Shown: piece by piece, positions 22,086-32,226 of the stretch | How positions within the stretch are numbered: position 1 is the first letter of the stretch | Layout of the letters: the number at the start of each line of letters is the position of its first letter | Origin: Anaerovorax odorimutans | GTDB lineage: Bacteria; Bacillota; Clostridia; Peptostreptococcales; JAAYPU01 | NCBI GenBank assembly: GCA_016841185.1 | Contig: JAENZQ010000012.1 | Span: 1-64,000, forward strand | Length of the DNA: 64,000 bases | Direction: 5' to 3' | The notes under the pieces: model-generated | Told to the model about the DNA's origin: nothing | The model's input: only the letters and a program-made list of their open reading frames with translations | Databases searched by the model: none | Position numbers and translations under genes: made by a program

Positions 22086-24251
22086 ATGAATTACTATATC
22101 AGCAATTCAGGAAGCGACAGCAACCCGGGAACACAAGTCGCACCGTGGGCGACTTTAGACAAAATTAATTCGTTCCAGTTTTCGCCCGGAGACACAGTTT
22201 ACTTTAAATGCGGAGACGTCTTTAGGGGTTTGTTGTACCCTGATTCTGGTAATTCAACAGCAGATGTCACTTATGCATCTTACGGATCAGGCGATAAACC
22301 AATTATTATGGGTTCTGTATCAAAAAATGACCTTTCCGATTGGACAGATTTAGGAGATAATATTTGGCAAGCAGAAGCGGTTCTAACGCCTTCAACACCT
22401 GCTGAACCAGATAATCTTATTGTAGAAGAGAATTGGTATCCAGTATACACTGAAGGAACAGGAGAAGCAGGGAGCGAAACAGACATTACAGAGTGTTACT
22501 ATGACGGCAGTTCAAGTTTTAAAATTACTTGCGTAGATTCAGGTGCAAACCCATACGATATACAGTTCTATAACGCTCCTTTCAAAACTGGAAAATGGAA
22601 AATCTATACTTTAACCATTGCAATGAAAGGTTCAGTTAATTTTACCATCCCTAAAATAGAGCTTATTTTGGCTGAATCCCCTTTTACTCAATTAGATGTT
22701 TATGAATCTATAGACATCACAACAGATTGGCAAGAAATTATAATAGAATTTTACACTGAAGCTGACATATCAAATACGATGTTGGATATTGTTTTAGGCG
22801 GAGCCATACCAAACGGAGCTATTTTATATATTGACAAGCAAATAACTCTAAAAGATGCAGGAATGAAATTGTATAACGACAATTATAATTTTTATACTTC
22901 TGCTGATGCTACGCAAAGCGATGATGCGAGTTATTATTATTCAGGTAGTTCAAGTATGAAAGTAGATGTTACGGATTCAGGAGATAACATTTACGCCATA
23001 CAGATTTACAACGGTGTGTATTGGTTTACTCCCGGTAAGATGTATAAAGTGACTTTTGCAGCCAAAAGCACAGAAACCTTCACTATACCTGAAATCTTTT
23101 TGTCAGATTATCAGGGCGATTATCGCTATGACTGTATTGCTAAAACAGCAGACATCACAACAGATTGGCAAGAATATGAAATTTATTTTACAGTAGATCG
23201 TAGGCGTGCGGAGGGTTCAAGATTTCAAATGAACCTCGGAAATGCAATTCCTGCTGGAGCTTCTTTTTATCTTGACAAATACATAACTTTTACAGAAATT
23301 GACAGCTACGAATTTTACAATCTCGATGTGGGGAATATTGTATTCGGCGAAACATGCGGAGTTAAAAAAACATCTGAAGAAGAACTTTCAAAACAAAATG
23401 ATTTTTATAGCGGCAACAATGTAGTTAAAATGTATTCTGTAGGCAATCCAGCTTCTTTGTATCCAGAAATTGAATTATGCAAAAAACAAGATGTTATACA
23501 AGGAAAATTTGAATATTCAGTTATAAATGGGTTAAAAATTTTATATTCAGGAGCCCACGGAATCAATACTACTCCCGGCACAAACAATATAGAGATCATA
23601 AACAATACTGTCGGATGGATAGGCGGCAGTTTTTTAATTGATGAAGTCAGGTATGGAAACGGCATACAAATTTGGGAAAGTGCCCATGACATATTAATTA
23701 AAGATAATGATATTTACCAAGTTTATGATGCAGCAATTACAAATCAAGGAACCTCAACAGCAGATCAATATAATATAAATATTTTAAGTAACAAAATAGA
23801 AAAATGTGAAATGTCTTATGAAGTGTGGCTTTTATCGTCTGAATCATCAATGAGCAATATAAATTTTAAATACAACAAATGTAACAATTCAGGATACGGA
23901 TGGAGCCACAACCAAAGACCGGACCCGAACGGATGTCATTTATTATTTTATGCCAATTATTCAAACACTGTAAATGTCAATATAGCAAACAATATATTTA
24001 ACACAGCAACAGATTATATGGTTTACGGCGACTTTGTAAAAGACTATATAGTTGAAGATAATAAATTTTATTTAAGCGGAACAGAAAAACTTTATTATGG
24101 GACAGTTATTCCGTTTTGGGCATGGATTTACTATCTTAATGATGTTAATAACTGGACAGATTCAGATAATTCAATTGTAGAATGGACAAAGCCAGAAAAT
24201 CCAAGTACAAGCTTTGCAAAGCCTAATAACTCAGATACAGAATGGCGGTGA
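22086..24251 (+). CDS. Tailspike with beta-helix and two inserted sugar-binding-like domains
   Basis: Product of 721 aa. Residues 1-75 open a right-handed beta-helix (YYISNSGSDSNPGTQVAPWATLD, then GDTVYFKCGDVFRG), as in pectate-lyase-like spikes. Residues about 110-260 and 265-415 are two tandem beta-sandwich domains sharing ITTDWQE, LGxAIPxGA and a Y-I/L-D-K signature, like CBM4/9-type carbohydrate-binding modules. The beta-helix resumes near 460 (N-N-I-E-I-I-N-N-T-V-G-W) and runs to about 640. The protein likely binds and perhaps cleaves a surface polysaccharide of the host. Confidence 0.8.
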   Translation: MNYYISNSGSDSNPGTQVAPWATLDKINSFQFSPGDTVYFKCGDVFRGLLYPDSGNSTADVTYASYGSGDKPIIMGSVSKNDLSDWTDLGDNIWQAEAVLTPSTPAEPDNLIVEENWYPVYTEGTGEAGSETDITECYYDGSSSFKITCVDSGANPYDIQFYNAPFKTGKWKIYTLTIAMKGSVNFTIPKIELILAESPFTQLDVYESIDITTDWQEIIIEFYTEADISNTMLDIVLGGAIPNGAILYIDKQITLKDAGMKLYNDNYNFYTSADATQSDDASYYYSGSSSMKVDVTDSGDNIYAIQIYNGVYWFTPGKMYKVTFAAKSTETFTIPEIFLSDYQGDYRYDCIAKTADITTDWQEYEIYFTVDRRRAEGSRFQMNLGNAIPAGASFYLDKYITFTEIDSYEFYNLDVGNIVFGETCGVKKTSEEELSKQNDFYSGNNVVKMYSVGNPASLYPEIELCKKQDVIQGKFEYSVINGLKILYSGAHGINTTPGTNNIEIINNTVGWIGGSFLIDEVRYGNGIQIWESAHDILIKDNDIYQVYDAAITNQGTSTADQYNINILSNKIEKCEMSYEVWLLSSESSMSNINFKYNKCNNSGYGWSHNQRPDPNGCHLLFYANYSNTVNVNIANNIFNTATDYMVYGDFVKDYIVEDNKFYLSGTEKLYYGTVIPFWAWIYYLNDVNNWTDSDNSIVEWTKPENPSTSFAKPNNSDTEWR

Positions 24252-24255
24252 GTAA

Positions 24256-24840
24256 ATGTTAGTATCTGCCTTAATTAGTTGGTGTAACTCAATGTATGAA
24301 CCAGACACCACAGATTATAAGTTATCCGATTCAACTTGGATAGCTTTTTTTAATGAAGCTTTAGTTGACTTAAAGCCTTATTTATTTTTACGAGAAACAG
24401 CTACGGCAGACATTATAAATGAAACTACATCTTATGGTTTGCCAACAGATTTTTATAAAATGCACCAATTATTAATTAAACAAAAATCAACGGACGAATA
24501 TTATAAAATCTATAAACTTTTAAGGGTAAATGATGTATATTCAACAGGCTACAGATTATGGGAAACCACATTAGAAATTTATCCAGAACCTACCGAAGAT
24601 GTAACAGACGGGCTTAAAATGTATTACTGGAAAACCCATCCTGAACTTTCAGAAACAGATGATGAAATTCTTATCTCCGACCCATATGCAGTAGGGATAT
24701 ACGCTTTATACAGAATTGAGCAATCTGACCGTACATCTAAGTCAACTGACTATTACAGACAGTACGAAGAAAAAATCAAACGCCTTAAACTCAATCAACC
24801 TGAATATATAGACGACTATCTAATAGAGGACGTGTACTAA
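24256..24840 (+). CDS. Head-tail connector / adaptor protein
   Basis: Product of 194 aa, mostly helical, with W-I-A-F-F-N-E-A-L-V-D-L-K-P near the front and L-P-T-D-F-Y-K-M-H in the middle. This resembles the adaptor rings that sit under the portal in short-tailed phages. It overlaps the next gene by one base. The call is by layout and position. Confidence 0.6.
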   Translation: MLVSALISWCNSMYEPDTTDYKLSDSTWIAFFNEALVDLKPYLFLRETATADIINETTSYGLPTDFYKMHQLLIKQKSTDEYYKIYKLLRVNDVYSTGYRLWETTLEIYPEPTEDVTDGLKMYYWKTHPELSETDDEILISDPYAVGIYALYRIEQSDRTSKSTDYYRQYEEKIKRLKLNQPEYIDDYLIEDVY

Positions 24841-27374
24841 TGGAACATTATAATTTTAAAGGGACCAATCTAATAGACCAAAATTTACCGCTTAATGTGT
24901 CTCCTTATATGCGAAATGTTGATACCGAAAATGGCAACATAGCAAAATGTAAAGGAAGAATTGGTTTATTTGATTCTTTAGGTGCAAGTGGAATTAAAGG
25001 AATATATGCTTCAGACTTAGGCACATTCGACACTCTTTTATTTGGACATGGAACTTCAGTCTATAGACTGAGTGGCTCTGAACAATCTATCACTAAAACA
25101 CTTACAGCAGACTTTACAGGCACCCACACCAATACTGTTGCAAATAGTGATAAAGTTATATTAAGTGGACCCGGGCTTACTGTATCAACTATTACGCAAA
25201 ATGACCAAAATGGAACAATACGAGCAACTTCTAATATAGGGCAAACATTTAAAACTAATTCTGATATGTATGTTATTTCTTCTATTATGGTGTCTTTTAC
25301 AGTTCCTGAAAATCCGGGCAACAGAACATTAACATTATATACAGATACAAGCAAGACTGTTTCATTGGGCAGTGTTACTAATTATATTGATGCACTTAAC
25401 AATACATTTACTTTTTCCTCTCCAATTGAAGTAGAACCATTAACAACATATTATTTTGAACTATCAAATTTAGATAGCGAGGACTATTTACGTTATCATG
25501 ACGGGAACCTTTATTCAGATGGTATGTTATATCGAGGAGAAACAAGTTATACAGACTGGGATCTATTATTTGAAGTCAGCAGCGGTAATCAGTATTTATA
25601 TGACGATACAGAGGGGATTTACCTAACAGATATTATTGATTTAGGACAAACGCCAGTAGCAAGCATTTTAAATTTTAACATTTCGACAACTTCTGAATCT
25701 AATGTCAGTGTGTTTGTTAAAGGTAGCTCTAATGGAGAAACATGGTCTAATTGGGAAGCAAAATCAAACGAAGATTCTATTCCCCTTAAAAGATATTTAC
25801 AGTTAAAAGTAATTTTAACTACAGAGCAAGGCTATCTTACGCCGTCTTTCAATGATTTTACAATCACCTATACAAATACATTTGGTACAGCAACAGCATT
25901 TGATACAGGACTTTCAGGGGATATTATAAGGTTTTGTGACTATGGAGGAAAAACTTATTACTGTGATAACGGTGGCCCTAAATCTTACAATGGAACAACT
26001 GTCAAAACACTCGGAGTATTGGCACCTGAAACTACTTGTACTGTAGCAATTGGGTCCGGTGGTAATTTAGATGGAACATACACTTATAAGGTAACTTTTG
26101 TTGATTCAGATGGAGTAGAAGGAAATCCATCGGTATCGAGTTCAGGTGTCACAGTATCAAGCGAGAAAGTTTCAATTACCAATATTCCAACATCTACAGG
26201 CATGAATCGTAAAATATACCGGATGAGAACAGGAACTGCCTATTATTTAGTAGACACAATAGATGATGATACAACTACTACTTACACGGACAATAAAACT
26301 AACGACGAAGTAGAAATATCAAGCGGTCTATTAGAAATAGATAATAATCAGCCGCCTGATGCAACTATCGTATATGAGCATAAAGGTTATATGTTTTATG
26401 TCTCTGCAACCTACCCATCAAGATTGTATTTTTCTAAAGTTTACGGAACAAATGCAGATTATCCGCAAGCTGCTTACGAACAAGTTCCGACAACGAATTG
26501 GAAAGAACACCCAAGCCCAATTTTAGGCTTAAGATCATACGAAAATAAACTAATTGTTACAGGGCAAGACTTTACAGGGTTTTGGACAGGCTCAATATGG
26601 GGAGGAACTAACGACAACACGGCATGGCACCTGATAGACAACATCGGAGGGGTAAGCCACGAAGCTATGACTATATGTCAAACTTCCGAAGGGGCTATAT
26701 GTGCAATGGTGACAGAAACAGGAGTCAGAACCTTTTACCCAGCTCTTTACGAAGAAGGTTTACAAAGACTACCTTTAAGTTACGATATCCAACCTTTATT
26801 TGATGCAGGCAATTTAGATAATGCTTGGTGTCAATTTTACAGTTCAAGGTTATTTGTAGGATTTTCTTATTCGGAAGGAACGCCCGTAAATTACAATAAT
26901 ATAGTTTGTGTATATGATTTTAAACGAGGTGTATGGGATGCGCCCTGGGAATTTAATATCAGCCAAGCAGTAATCTATAACAATTTGCTTTATGGTGGTG
27001 GTTCAGACATTGGCAAAGTCTATGAAATGCTTTCGGGGTATACAAACGACGGCGAAGCAATCAATATGATATGCGATCTTAGAGGAGACACAGGAAAATA
27101 CGAAGCTTCAATCCAAAAGTTAAAAATTCATGTTAAAAATACAAGTGTGACAGATAACTTAACTATAGGAATGCAAGTTGATAGTAGCACGCTTTCAAAA
27201 ACACCTACAAGATGGAGAAATTCGGCTTCAAGTTATGGAAATCAGAATCTCATGGAAACTACACTCTCTATTAAAAGACGAGGGAGTTTTTACGGAATAA
27301 GAATAAGCGACAATTCCACAAACCCCATAGAAATTAATAAAATATTTGTTGATTATGAAGGTATCAAGGAGTGA
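24840..27374 (+). CDS. Large tail hub / nozzle protein, 844 aa
   Basis: The front MEHYNFKGTNLIDQNLPLNVSP and the N-I-A-K-C-K-G-R-I-G-L-F segment resemble openings of tail nozzle proteins of short-tailed phages. Residues about 400-480 are a fibronectin-III-like insert (TCTVAIGSGGNLDGTYTYKV). A propeller-like back half has A-T-Y-P-S-R-L-Y-F-S and G-S-I-W-G-G. It likely forms the tail tube or nozzle after the adaptor. No tail tube or tape measure gene is found elsewhere, which supports this. Confidence 0.65.
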   Translation: MEHYNFKGTNLIDQNLPLNVSPYMRNVDTENGNIAKCKGRIGLFDSLGASGIKGIYASDLGTFDTLLFGHGTSVYRLSGSEQSITKTLTADFTGTHTNTVANSDKVILSGPGLTVSTITQNDQNGTIRATSNIGQTFKTNSDMYVISSIMVSFTVPENPGNRTLTLYTDTSKTVSLGSVTNYIDALNNTFTFSSPIEVEPLTTYYFELSNLDSEDYLRYHDGNLYSDGMLYRGETSYTDWDLLFEVSSGNQYLYDDTEGIYLTDIIDLGQTPVASILNFNISTTSESNVSVFVKGSSNGETWSNWEAKSNEDSIPLKRYLQLKVILTTEQGYLTPSFNDFTITYTNTFGTATAFDTGLSGDIIRFCDYGGKTYYCDNGGPKSYNGTTVKTLGVLAPETTCTVAIGSGGNLDGTYTYKVTFVDSDGVEGNPSVSSSGVTVSSEKVSITNIPTSTGMNRKIYRMRTGTAYYLVDTIDDDTTTTYTDNKTNDEVEISSGLLEIDNNQPPDATIVYEHKGYMFYVSATYPSRLYFSKVYGTNADYPQAAYEQVPTTNWKEHPSPILGLRSYENKLIVTGQDFTGFWTGSIWGGTNDNTAWHLIDNIGGVSHEAMTICQTSEGAICAMVTETGVRTFYPALYEEGLQRLPLSYDIQPLFDAGNLDNAWCQFYSSRLFVGFSYSEGTPVNYNNIVCVYDFKRGVWDAPWEFNISQAVIYNNLLYGGGSDIGKVYEMLSGYTNDGEAINMICDLRGDTGKYEASIQKLKIHVKNTSVTDNLTIGMQVDSSTLSKTPTRWRNSASSYGNQNLMETTLSIKRRGSFYGIRISDNSTNPIEINKIFVDYEGIKE

Positions 27375-27378
27375 TAGC

Positions 27379-28536
27379 ATGTCTATTTACGACGAATTTA
27401 AAAAGCAAGAACAATACGAAAACGAGCAAAAGTATTTAGAAAAACTTCAAAAGTCAGGTTCAGAAGGTGAAAAAAAATGGGCAAATCAGCAAATGGGCGA
27501 TTTGCTGAATGCATATACCCAATTTAATCAGCCTAAAAAAACAACTAAAACAAAAATAAATAATTATCAATCTCCGAGATATGATGTGTTATCGTTCGAT
27601 GATGCTCTTTCAAGAGCATCTAAGTTAATTGACCCTCGCTTTCAGCAGATTAAAAATAACCTTGTTAGGAACATTAATGAAAAAAGAAAAAGCAGTCTTA
27701 ACAATTTAGCTTCCAGAGGTCAGGCAGTAGGTGGGCAACGACAAAGAATTGAAAACACATTAACAAGCGATGAAACATTACAAGCATCTAATTTAGGTCT
27801 ACAGGCTGATATAGCCAAAAACGAACTTGCTACTAATTTGGTCAATGAATCCCAACAGCAAGCAGAAGCCAGAGCAGAAAGAGACTATCAGCAATGGTTG
27901 AATCAGCAAAACATACTTAGGCAAGCAAGACTTGATGACTTTGACAGACAACAGTATGAGGATGCTTTAGACTGGCGTACATCTTCTAATAATCCTGAAT
28001 ATGTGGCTCAGCAGATGGCAAATAAATATTACCCACAAGAAACAGAAACCAATATAGCTTATAAAAATGCTATGATACAAAAAATGCTTGGTGGCGGCGA
28101 TGGAGGAACTCCAACTACTGAAACTGTAGACTTAAAACCGTTTAGAGATCACATTAAAAACAATATATATGGCAATAACGATGTTTTAGACACTGAAAAA
28201 GAAATAGACATATATACAAAAAATTTGAATCGTAATGGTTTTCCATTAGAAGCTGTTAATCAATTAAGGTTAGAATATGGTCTTGGACCCATAGGGCAAC
28301 AGAAAGAATTTAGACCATTTTTATCGGCTTTTGGAATACCTATTAATCCCTTTACAGTAAGTCCAACTCAACCAACGCAACAGCCAACTCAACAACCAAC
28401 ACAAAATTACGAGCAAGAGTTTATGAACCTTCAAACACCAGAAGAAGACAGAGCATACTTAGAAAGCCTATACAATCAAGGAGTACCCGAGAAAGAAATA
28501 AGACGAATTGCAAAACTTAAAGGTTATGAATTGTAG
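27379..28536 (+). CDS. Coiled, Gln-rich virion protein, 385 aa
   Basis: ATG at 27379 follows AAGGAGTGATAG; an upstream in-frame start at 27346 overlaps the previous gene without a site. The middle (about residues 85-210) is a long Gln/Arg-rich coiled coil, then a Pro/Thr/Gln repeat (TQPTQQPTQQPTQ), and an end domain with PEEDRAYLESLYNQGVPEKE. Composition and position fit an ejected or internal virion protein. Confidence 0.6.
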   Translation: MSIYDEFKKQEQYENEQKYLEKLQKSGSEGEKKWANQQMGDLLNAYTQFNQPKKTTKTKINNYQSPRYDVLSFDDALSRASKLIDPRFQQIKNNLVRNINEKRKSSLNNLASRGQAVGGQRQRIENTLTSDETLQASNLGLQADIAKNELATNLVNESQQQAEARAERDYQQWLNQQNILRQARLDDFDRQQYEDALDWRTSSNNPEYVAQQMANKYYPQETETNIAYKNAMIQKMLGGGDGGTPTTETVDLKPFRDHIKNNIYGNNDVLDTEKEIDIYTKNLNRNGFPLEAVNQLRLEYGLGPIGQQKEFRPFLSAFGIPINPFTVSPTQPTQQPTQQPTQNYEQEFMNLQTPEEDRAYLESLYNQGVPEKEIRRIAKLKGYEL

Positions 28537-28544
28537 GTGATAGC

Positions 28545-31500
28545 ATGACACTTAACTTTGACAACATTACAAAGAAAAAAACATTAAATTTTGATAATAT
28601 TACTAAAAATTACGGCATATATGGAAAAAAACTATCAGAAAGAGAACTTCAAAACTTTTCACAACAAGCCATGCTGTCGCCCAAACTCGGAAGAGAAATT
28701 GTAAAGAAAACTCCTGACTTAGGCACAACATTTAAACAAAAAACTGAGCAAGATGTTAAGAAAAACCCATTCATCACAGGAGCACTTCAAGGCTCAACCT
28801 ATGGAGATATCGAAGGCAATATCGAAAGGGTAATTGGAGACAAACTTAACATAGAGGACAGTAAAAAAAGCGGTGCATACAAAGCCGGGGAAATAGTTGG
28901 TACTATTGGACAATTTGCAAGCGGTTACGCCGGGGCAGGAGGAACAGTCGCAAGCGGTGCGTCTAAGCTTATACCTAAGGCATTACCAAAATTAGGAAAA
29001 ACAATTGCAACCGAAGCCGCTAAAGACCTAACAATCGGAACAGGACTTTCAGCTTTGCAAGGTGCTAAATCAGACTTAGAAGGGAAAGAACTTGCTAAGT
29101 ATATCGGTCAGAACTTAGTTATAGATTTACTGGCAGGCGGTGGCATTGTAGCAGGCGGCAAAGTATTTCGTAGTTTAAAGGCTCTTAAAGGGGCTACACC
29201 AAAAGAAATTGACGAAGTAGTACAAACGGTAGCCAAACAAACTCAACAGCCAGTAGAACAAGTTAAAAAGCAAGTAGATGAAGCCGTTAATACAGTATGC
29301 GCTCAGGAAAAATCATTAAAACAAGAAATGATAGATAAATACGGCTATATGAATGAAGGTGTAAAACCTGATAGAAAAATGGTTTTGCCTAAGAAAACAG
29401 ACAAAGATCAAGCAGTCAGTAAATACGCCAGAACTGTATCAGAATCTAAAAACATAACTGATGAAATGGCCAATAAAATTGAAGAAAGAATCGTAAAAGG
29501 TGATTTTTCACATGAAATTTTTACAGATAAAAAAGCTTTAAATAATGCCGAAAGTATTATTGAAAAAAACGGAATGTCAGGTGCTAAAAAAAGATGGGAC
29601 AGTATTGTTAATGGGAATAAAGTTGCAGATAAAACAGATATCGCATTAGGACAAAGACTTTTAACGGAAGCTGCTAATCGTGGAGATGTGGACGAAGTAC
29701 AAAGATTAGTATCTGATTTAGTTGTAGAAGGAACTCGAAGCGGTCAAAAAGTTCAGGCATTTTCAATGTTAAAGAAAATGACTCCGGAAGGTAAATTGTA
29801 TTATTTTGAAAAATTCATTCAAAAACAAAACGATGAACTACTTAAAAGATACGGTGATCGTGCGCCTGAAATTACTGTACCAAAAGATTTGGCTAATAAA
29901 CTTTTAAAAGCAACTACTCAAAAAGAAATCGAAGAAGTAGAAGAAGAAATAATTAAACAAATAGGTGCTCAAATACCTGCTAATTGGTACGATAAAATGA
30001 ATGCATGGCGTTATATGTCTATGCTTGCTAACCCTAAAACCCATATGAGAAATATAGTAGGAAATGCTTTGTTTGTACCTTTTAGAAAGTTCAGAGACAT
30101 TATAGGAACAGCACTTGAAGGGAAACTTGTTCCAGAAGGATTCGAAAAAACAAAAGCCATACTAAATCCCTTATCTAAACAAGATAAATCATTGAAAGAA
30201 TTTGCAAAAACTAATTTTGAAGCCAATAAAAAAGCTTTAACTTCTACCGGAAAGGTTAATGTTGACAATGAAATCTTAAAAAGCCGCAGAATTTTTAATA
30301 CTGAGCCTTTGGAAAAAATCCGTAAATTTAACTTTGAAATGTTAGACAAAGAGGATACTTGGTTTTTGAGACCAGCTTATATTGGCAGCATGTCACAGTA
30401 TATGAAAGCCAATAAATTGACACCTGAATTTTTAAAATCAGGGACCACCAAAGCTACAAAAGCTTTGGAAAAAGCACAGCAATATGCAGCAGAGCAAGCT
30501 TTAAAAGCGACGTATAGAGATGCTTCTGCGGTAGCTTCTGCTATAAGTAGATTTACAAATGCCCCAACGGACAATAAATTAAAAAAAGCAGGACAGATTG
30601 CAGTCGAGGGACTTCTTCCATTTAAGAAAACCCCTATTAATATTTTAAAAAGAGGATTAGAATATTCGCCAGGTGGGTTACTTAAAGGAATAAAAAATAT
30701 GACTTTAGATATTAAAAAAGGAACAATAAGTCCATCGCAAGCTATTGAGAATTTATCGCAAGGCTTAACTGGAACTGGCGTAATGATTTTAGGTGGCTAC
30801 CTTGCCAATTTAGGTTTAATTTCAGGCAGGAATCAGGATGATAGTTATAAAGTTCAATCCTTTGAATCTATGGAGGGGAAGCAAGAATATTCGTTCAAAA
30901 TAGGAGATACAACTTATACAATTGATTGGGTGGCACCAATGAGTATGCCGTTTTTTATGGGAGTTGAGTTACACAATTCTATGAAAAATAAAATGGACGC
31001 TAAAGGTGGGTTTGCAAGGTTTGTAAATGCAATGGCAGGAATAGGTGACCCAATATTTAATCTTTCTATGCTACAAGGTTTTAATCAATTGCTTGAAGGA
31101 TATGGCGGAAACTTAGGAACAGCACTTACCAAAACAGCTACTAATTACGGAGGGCAGTATGTGCCCACTATCGGAGGGCAAATTGCCCGAACTTTAGACC
31201 CAGTTAGGAGAACGACTTACGCATCAAAAGAAAGCACTTTAACTAAGCCCGGAGAACAATTTTTAAGAAAACAAATTGGGAAAGTGCCTTTTGCTTCTCA
31301 AAAATTAGAACCGTTTTTAGATCCGTTTGGTAGGGAACAAAAAACAGAAAATGTAGTCAGAAGAGCGTTTGAAAACTTTATAAGCCCGGGATATTTAAAT
31401 AGTGATGAATCTGGTAATGTAGAAAAAGAACTGGATAAGCTTTACAATGAATTAGGAGATACAACAATACTACCAAGTACAGCACCATCCTATAAAAGAC

Positions 31501-31706
31501 ATAATAATAAAACGATATATCTTACTCCAAAGGAAAGAACACGCTATCAAAAAACATACGGTCAGTACGCTTTAGAAAAACTTAATAATTTAATATCCCA
31601 AGATGCATATAAGAAACTGCCAAAAGAAAGAAAAGCTTACTATATAAGCAAAATTTACAGAGAAGCAACTAAGCAAGCAACAGATGAACTAATTAATAAT
31701 AGGTAA
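28545..31706 (+). CDS. Very large virion protein, 1,053 aa (probable ejection protein)
   Basis: The front contains a short duplication (TLNFDNITKKK then TLNFDNITKN). A glycine/alanine-rich stretch at about residues 110-205 (GEIVGTIGQFASGYAGAGG, LLAGGGIVAGG) may be membrane-active. Long helical parts follow, and a second Gly/Ala-rich hydrophobic part lies near 740-765. Such layouts occur in internal virion proteins that enter the host envelope with the DNA. It is the last virion gene before lysis. No enzyme motif is seen. Confidence 0.6.
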   Translation: MTLNFDNITKKKTLNFDNITKNYGIYGKKLSERELQNFSQQAMLSPKLGREIVKKTPDLGTTFKQKTEQDVKKNPFITGALQGSTYGDIEGNIERVIGDKLNIEDSKKSGAYKAGEIVGTIGQFASGYAGAGGTVASGASKLIPKALPKLGKTIATEAAKDLTIGTGLSALQGAKSDLEGKELAKYIGQNLVIDLLAGGGIVAGGKVFRSLKALKGATPKEIDEVVQTVAKQTQQPVEQVKKQVDEAVNTVCAQEKSLKQEMIDKYGYMNEGVKPDRKMVLPKKTDKDQAVSKYARTVSESKNITDEMANKIEERIVKGDFSHEIFTDKKALNNAESIIEKNGMSGAKKRWDSIVNGNKVADKTDIALGQRLLTEAANRGDVDEVQRLVSDLVVEGTRSGQKVQAFSMLKKMTPEGKLYYFEKFIQKQNDELLKRYGDRAPEITVPKDLANKLLKATTQKEIEEVEEEIIKQIGAQIPANWYDKMNAWRYMSMLANPKTHMRNIVGNALFVPFRKFRDIIGTALEGKLVPEGFEKTKAILNPLSKQDKSLKEFAKTNFEANKKALTSTGKVNVDNEILKSRRIFNTEPLEKIRKFNFEMLDKEDTWFLRPAYIGSMSQYMKANKLTPEFLKSGTTKATKALEKAQQYAAEQALKATYRDASAVASAISRFTNAPTDNKLKKAGQIAVEGLLPFKKTPINILKRGLEYSPGGLLKGIKNMTLDIKKGTISPSQAIENLSQGLTGTGVMILGGYLANLGLISGRNQDDSYKVQSFESMEGKQEYSFKIGDTTYTIDWVAPMSMPFFMGVELHNSMKNKMDAKGGFARFVNAMAGIGDPIFNLSMLQGFNQLLEGYGGNLGTALTKTATNYGGQYVPTIGGQIARTLDPVRRTTYASKESTLTKPGEQFLRKQIGKVPFASQKLEPFLDPFGREQKTENVVRRAFENFISPGYLNSDESGNVEKELDKLYNELGDTTILPSTAPSYKRHNNKTIYLTPKERTRYQKTYGQYALEKLNNLISQDAYKKLPKERKAYYISKIYREATKQATDELINNR

Positions 31707-31880
31707 TTATGAATAGTAAATGAATTTTACAACATTAAAGATCATAGCAAGAAAAAACCAAGCTACAAACTGAAAACCTGCATTATCTTCATTGTCTGTT
31801 ATGCCACATAAAATTAAAACAAATATAGCGATTGGTAAGCTTCTGGCAATACTATGGCAAAAAATATAAACAAAATCCAT
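31707..31880 (-). CDS. Minus-strand small membrane protein, 57 aa
   Basis: ATG at 31880 on the minus strand follows AAAGGAGG. The product holds two membrane helices (about residues 12-26 and 36-52). It has its own promoter (31903-31931) and lies opposite to the virion and lysis genes. It may be expressed in the lysogen. No family is recognised. Confidence 0.6.
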   Translation of the reverse strand: MDFVYIFCHSIARSLPIAIFVLILCGITDNEDNAGFQFVAWFFLAMIFNVVKFIYYS

Positions 31881-31902
31881 ATATGCAAACCTCCTTTTCC
31901 TT

Positions 31903-31931
31903 AGTATATGCATATATGACAAATTTTACAA
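31903..31931 (-). promoter_or_regulatory. Promoter of the minus-strand membrane gene
   Basis: On the minus strand, TTGTAA (31931-31926) and TATACT (31908-31903) lie 17 bases apart, 23 bases before the start codon. Confidence 0.6.
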
Positions 31932-31932
31932 T

Positions 31933-31962
31933 ACAGAGAGAAAAAATTCTCTCTGTTTTTAT
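31933..31962 (+). terminator. Terminator after the virion genes
   Basis: ACAGAGAGAA at 31933-31942 pairs with TTCTCTCTGT at 31947-31956, followed by TTTTT. Confidence 0.8.
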
Positions 31963-31982
31963 TTTAAGAGAGGTATAAGGGT

Positions 31983-32222
31983 ATGGAATATGTAGAAAAA
32001 ACATTGGAGAATCACGAAAGAAGAATAACAAAAAATGAAAGTGATATATCTGGACTAAAAATTACAGACGGAAAACTAACCACTTACATAGAAAACCTTG
32101 CAAAGTCTATCGACAACTTATCATCGTGGATTAAGACATTCATTATAGTTGCGTTTACAGTTCTTTTTGCAATTGCCGGGGCAGGGTTAACTTTTATAAT
32201 CTGGTACATACAAAAGGGGTGA
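31983..32222 (+). CDS. XhlA-like hemolysin/holin-associated protein
   Basis: Product of 79 aa. The front coil is HERRITKNESDISGLKITDGKL, and the back is one membrane helix (about residues 53-75). This is the XhlA layout known from phage PBSX, where it works with a holin and amidase in lysis. It stands directly before the lysin gene. Confidence 0.75.
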   Translation: MEYVEKTLENHERRITKNESDISGLKITDGKLTTYIENLAKSIDNLSSWIKTFIIVAFTVLFAIAGAGLTFIIWYIQKG

Positions 32223-32226
32223 ACGT

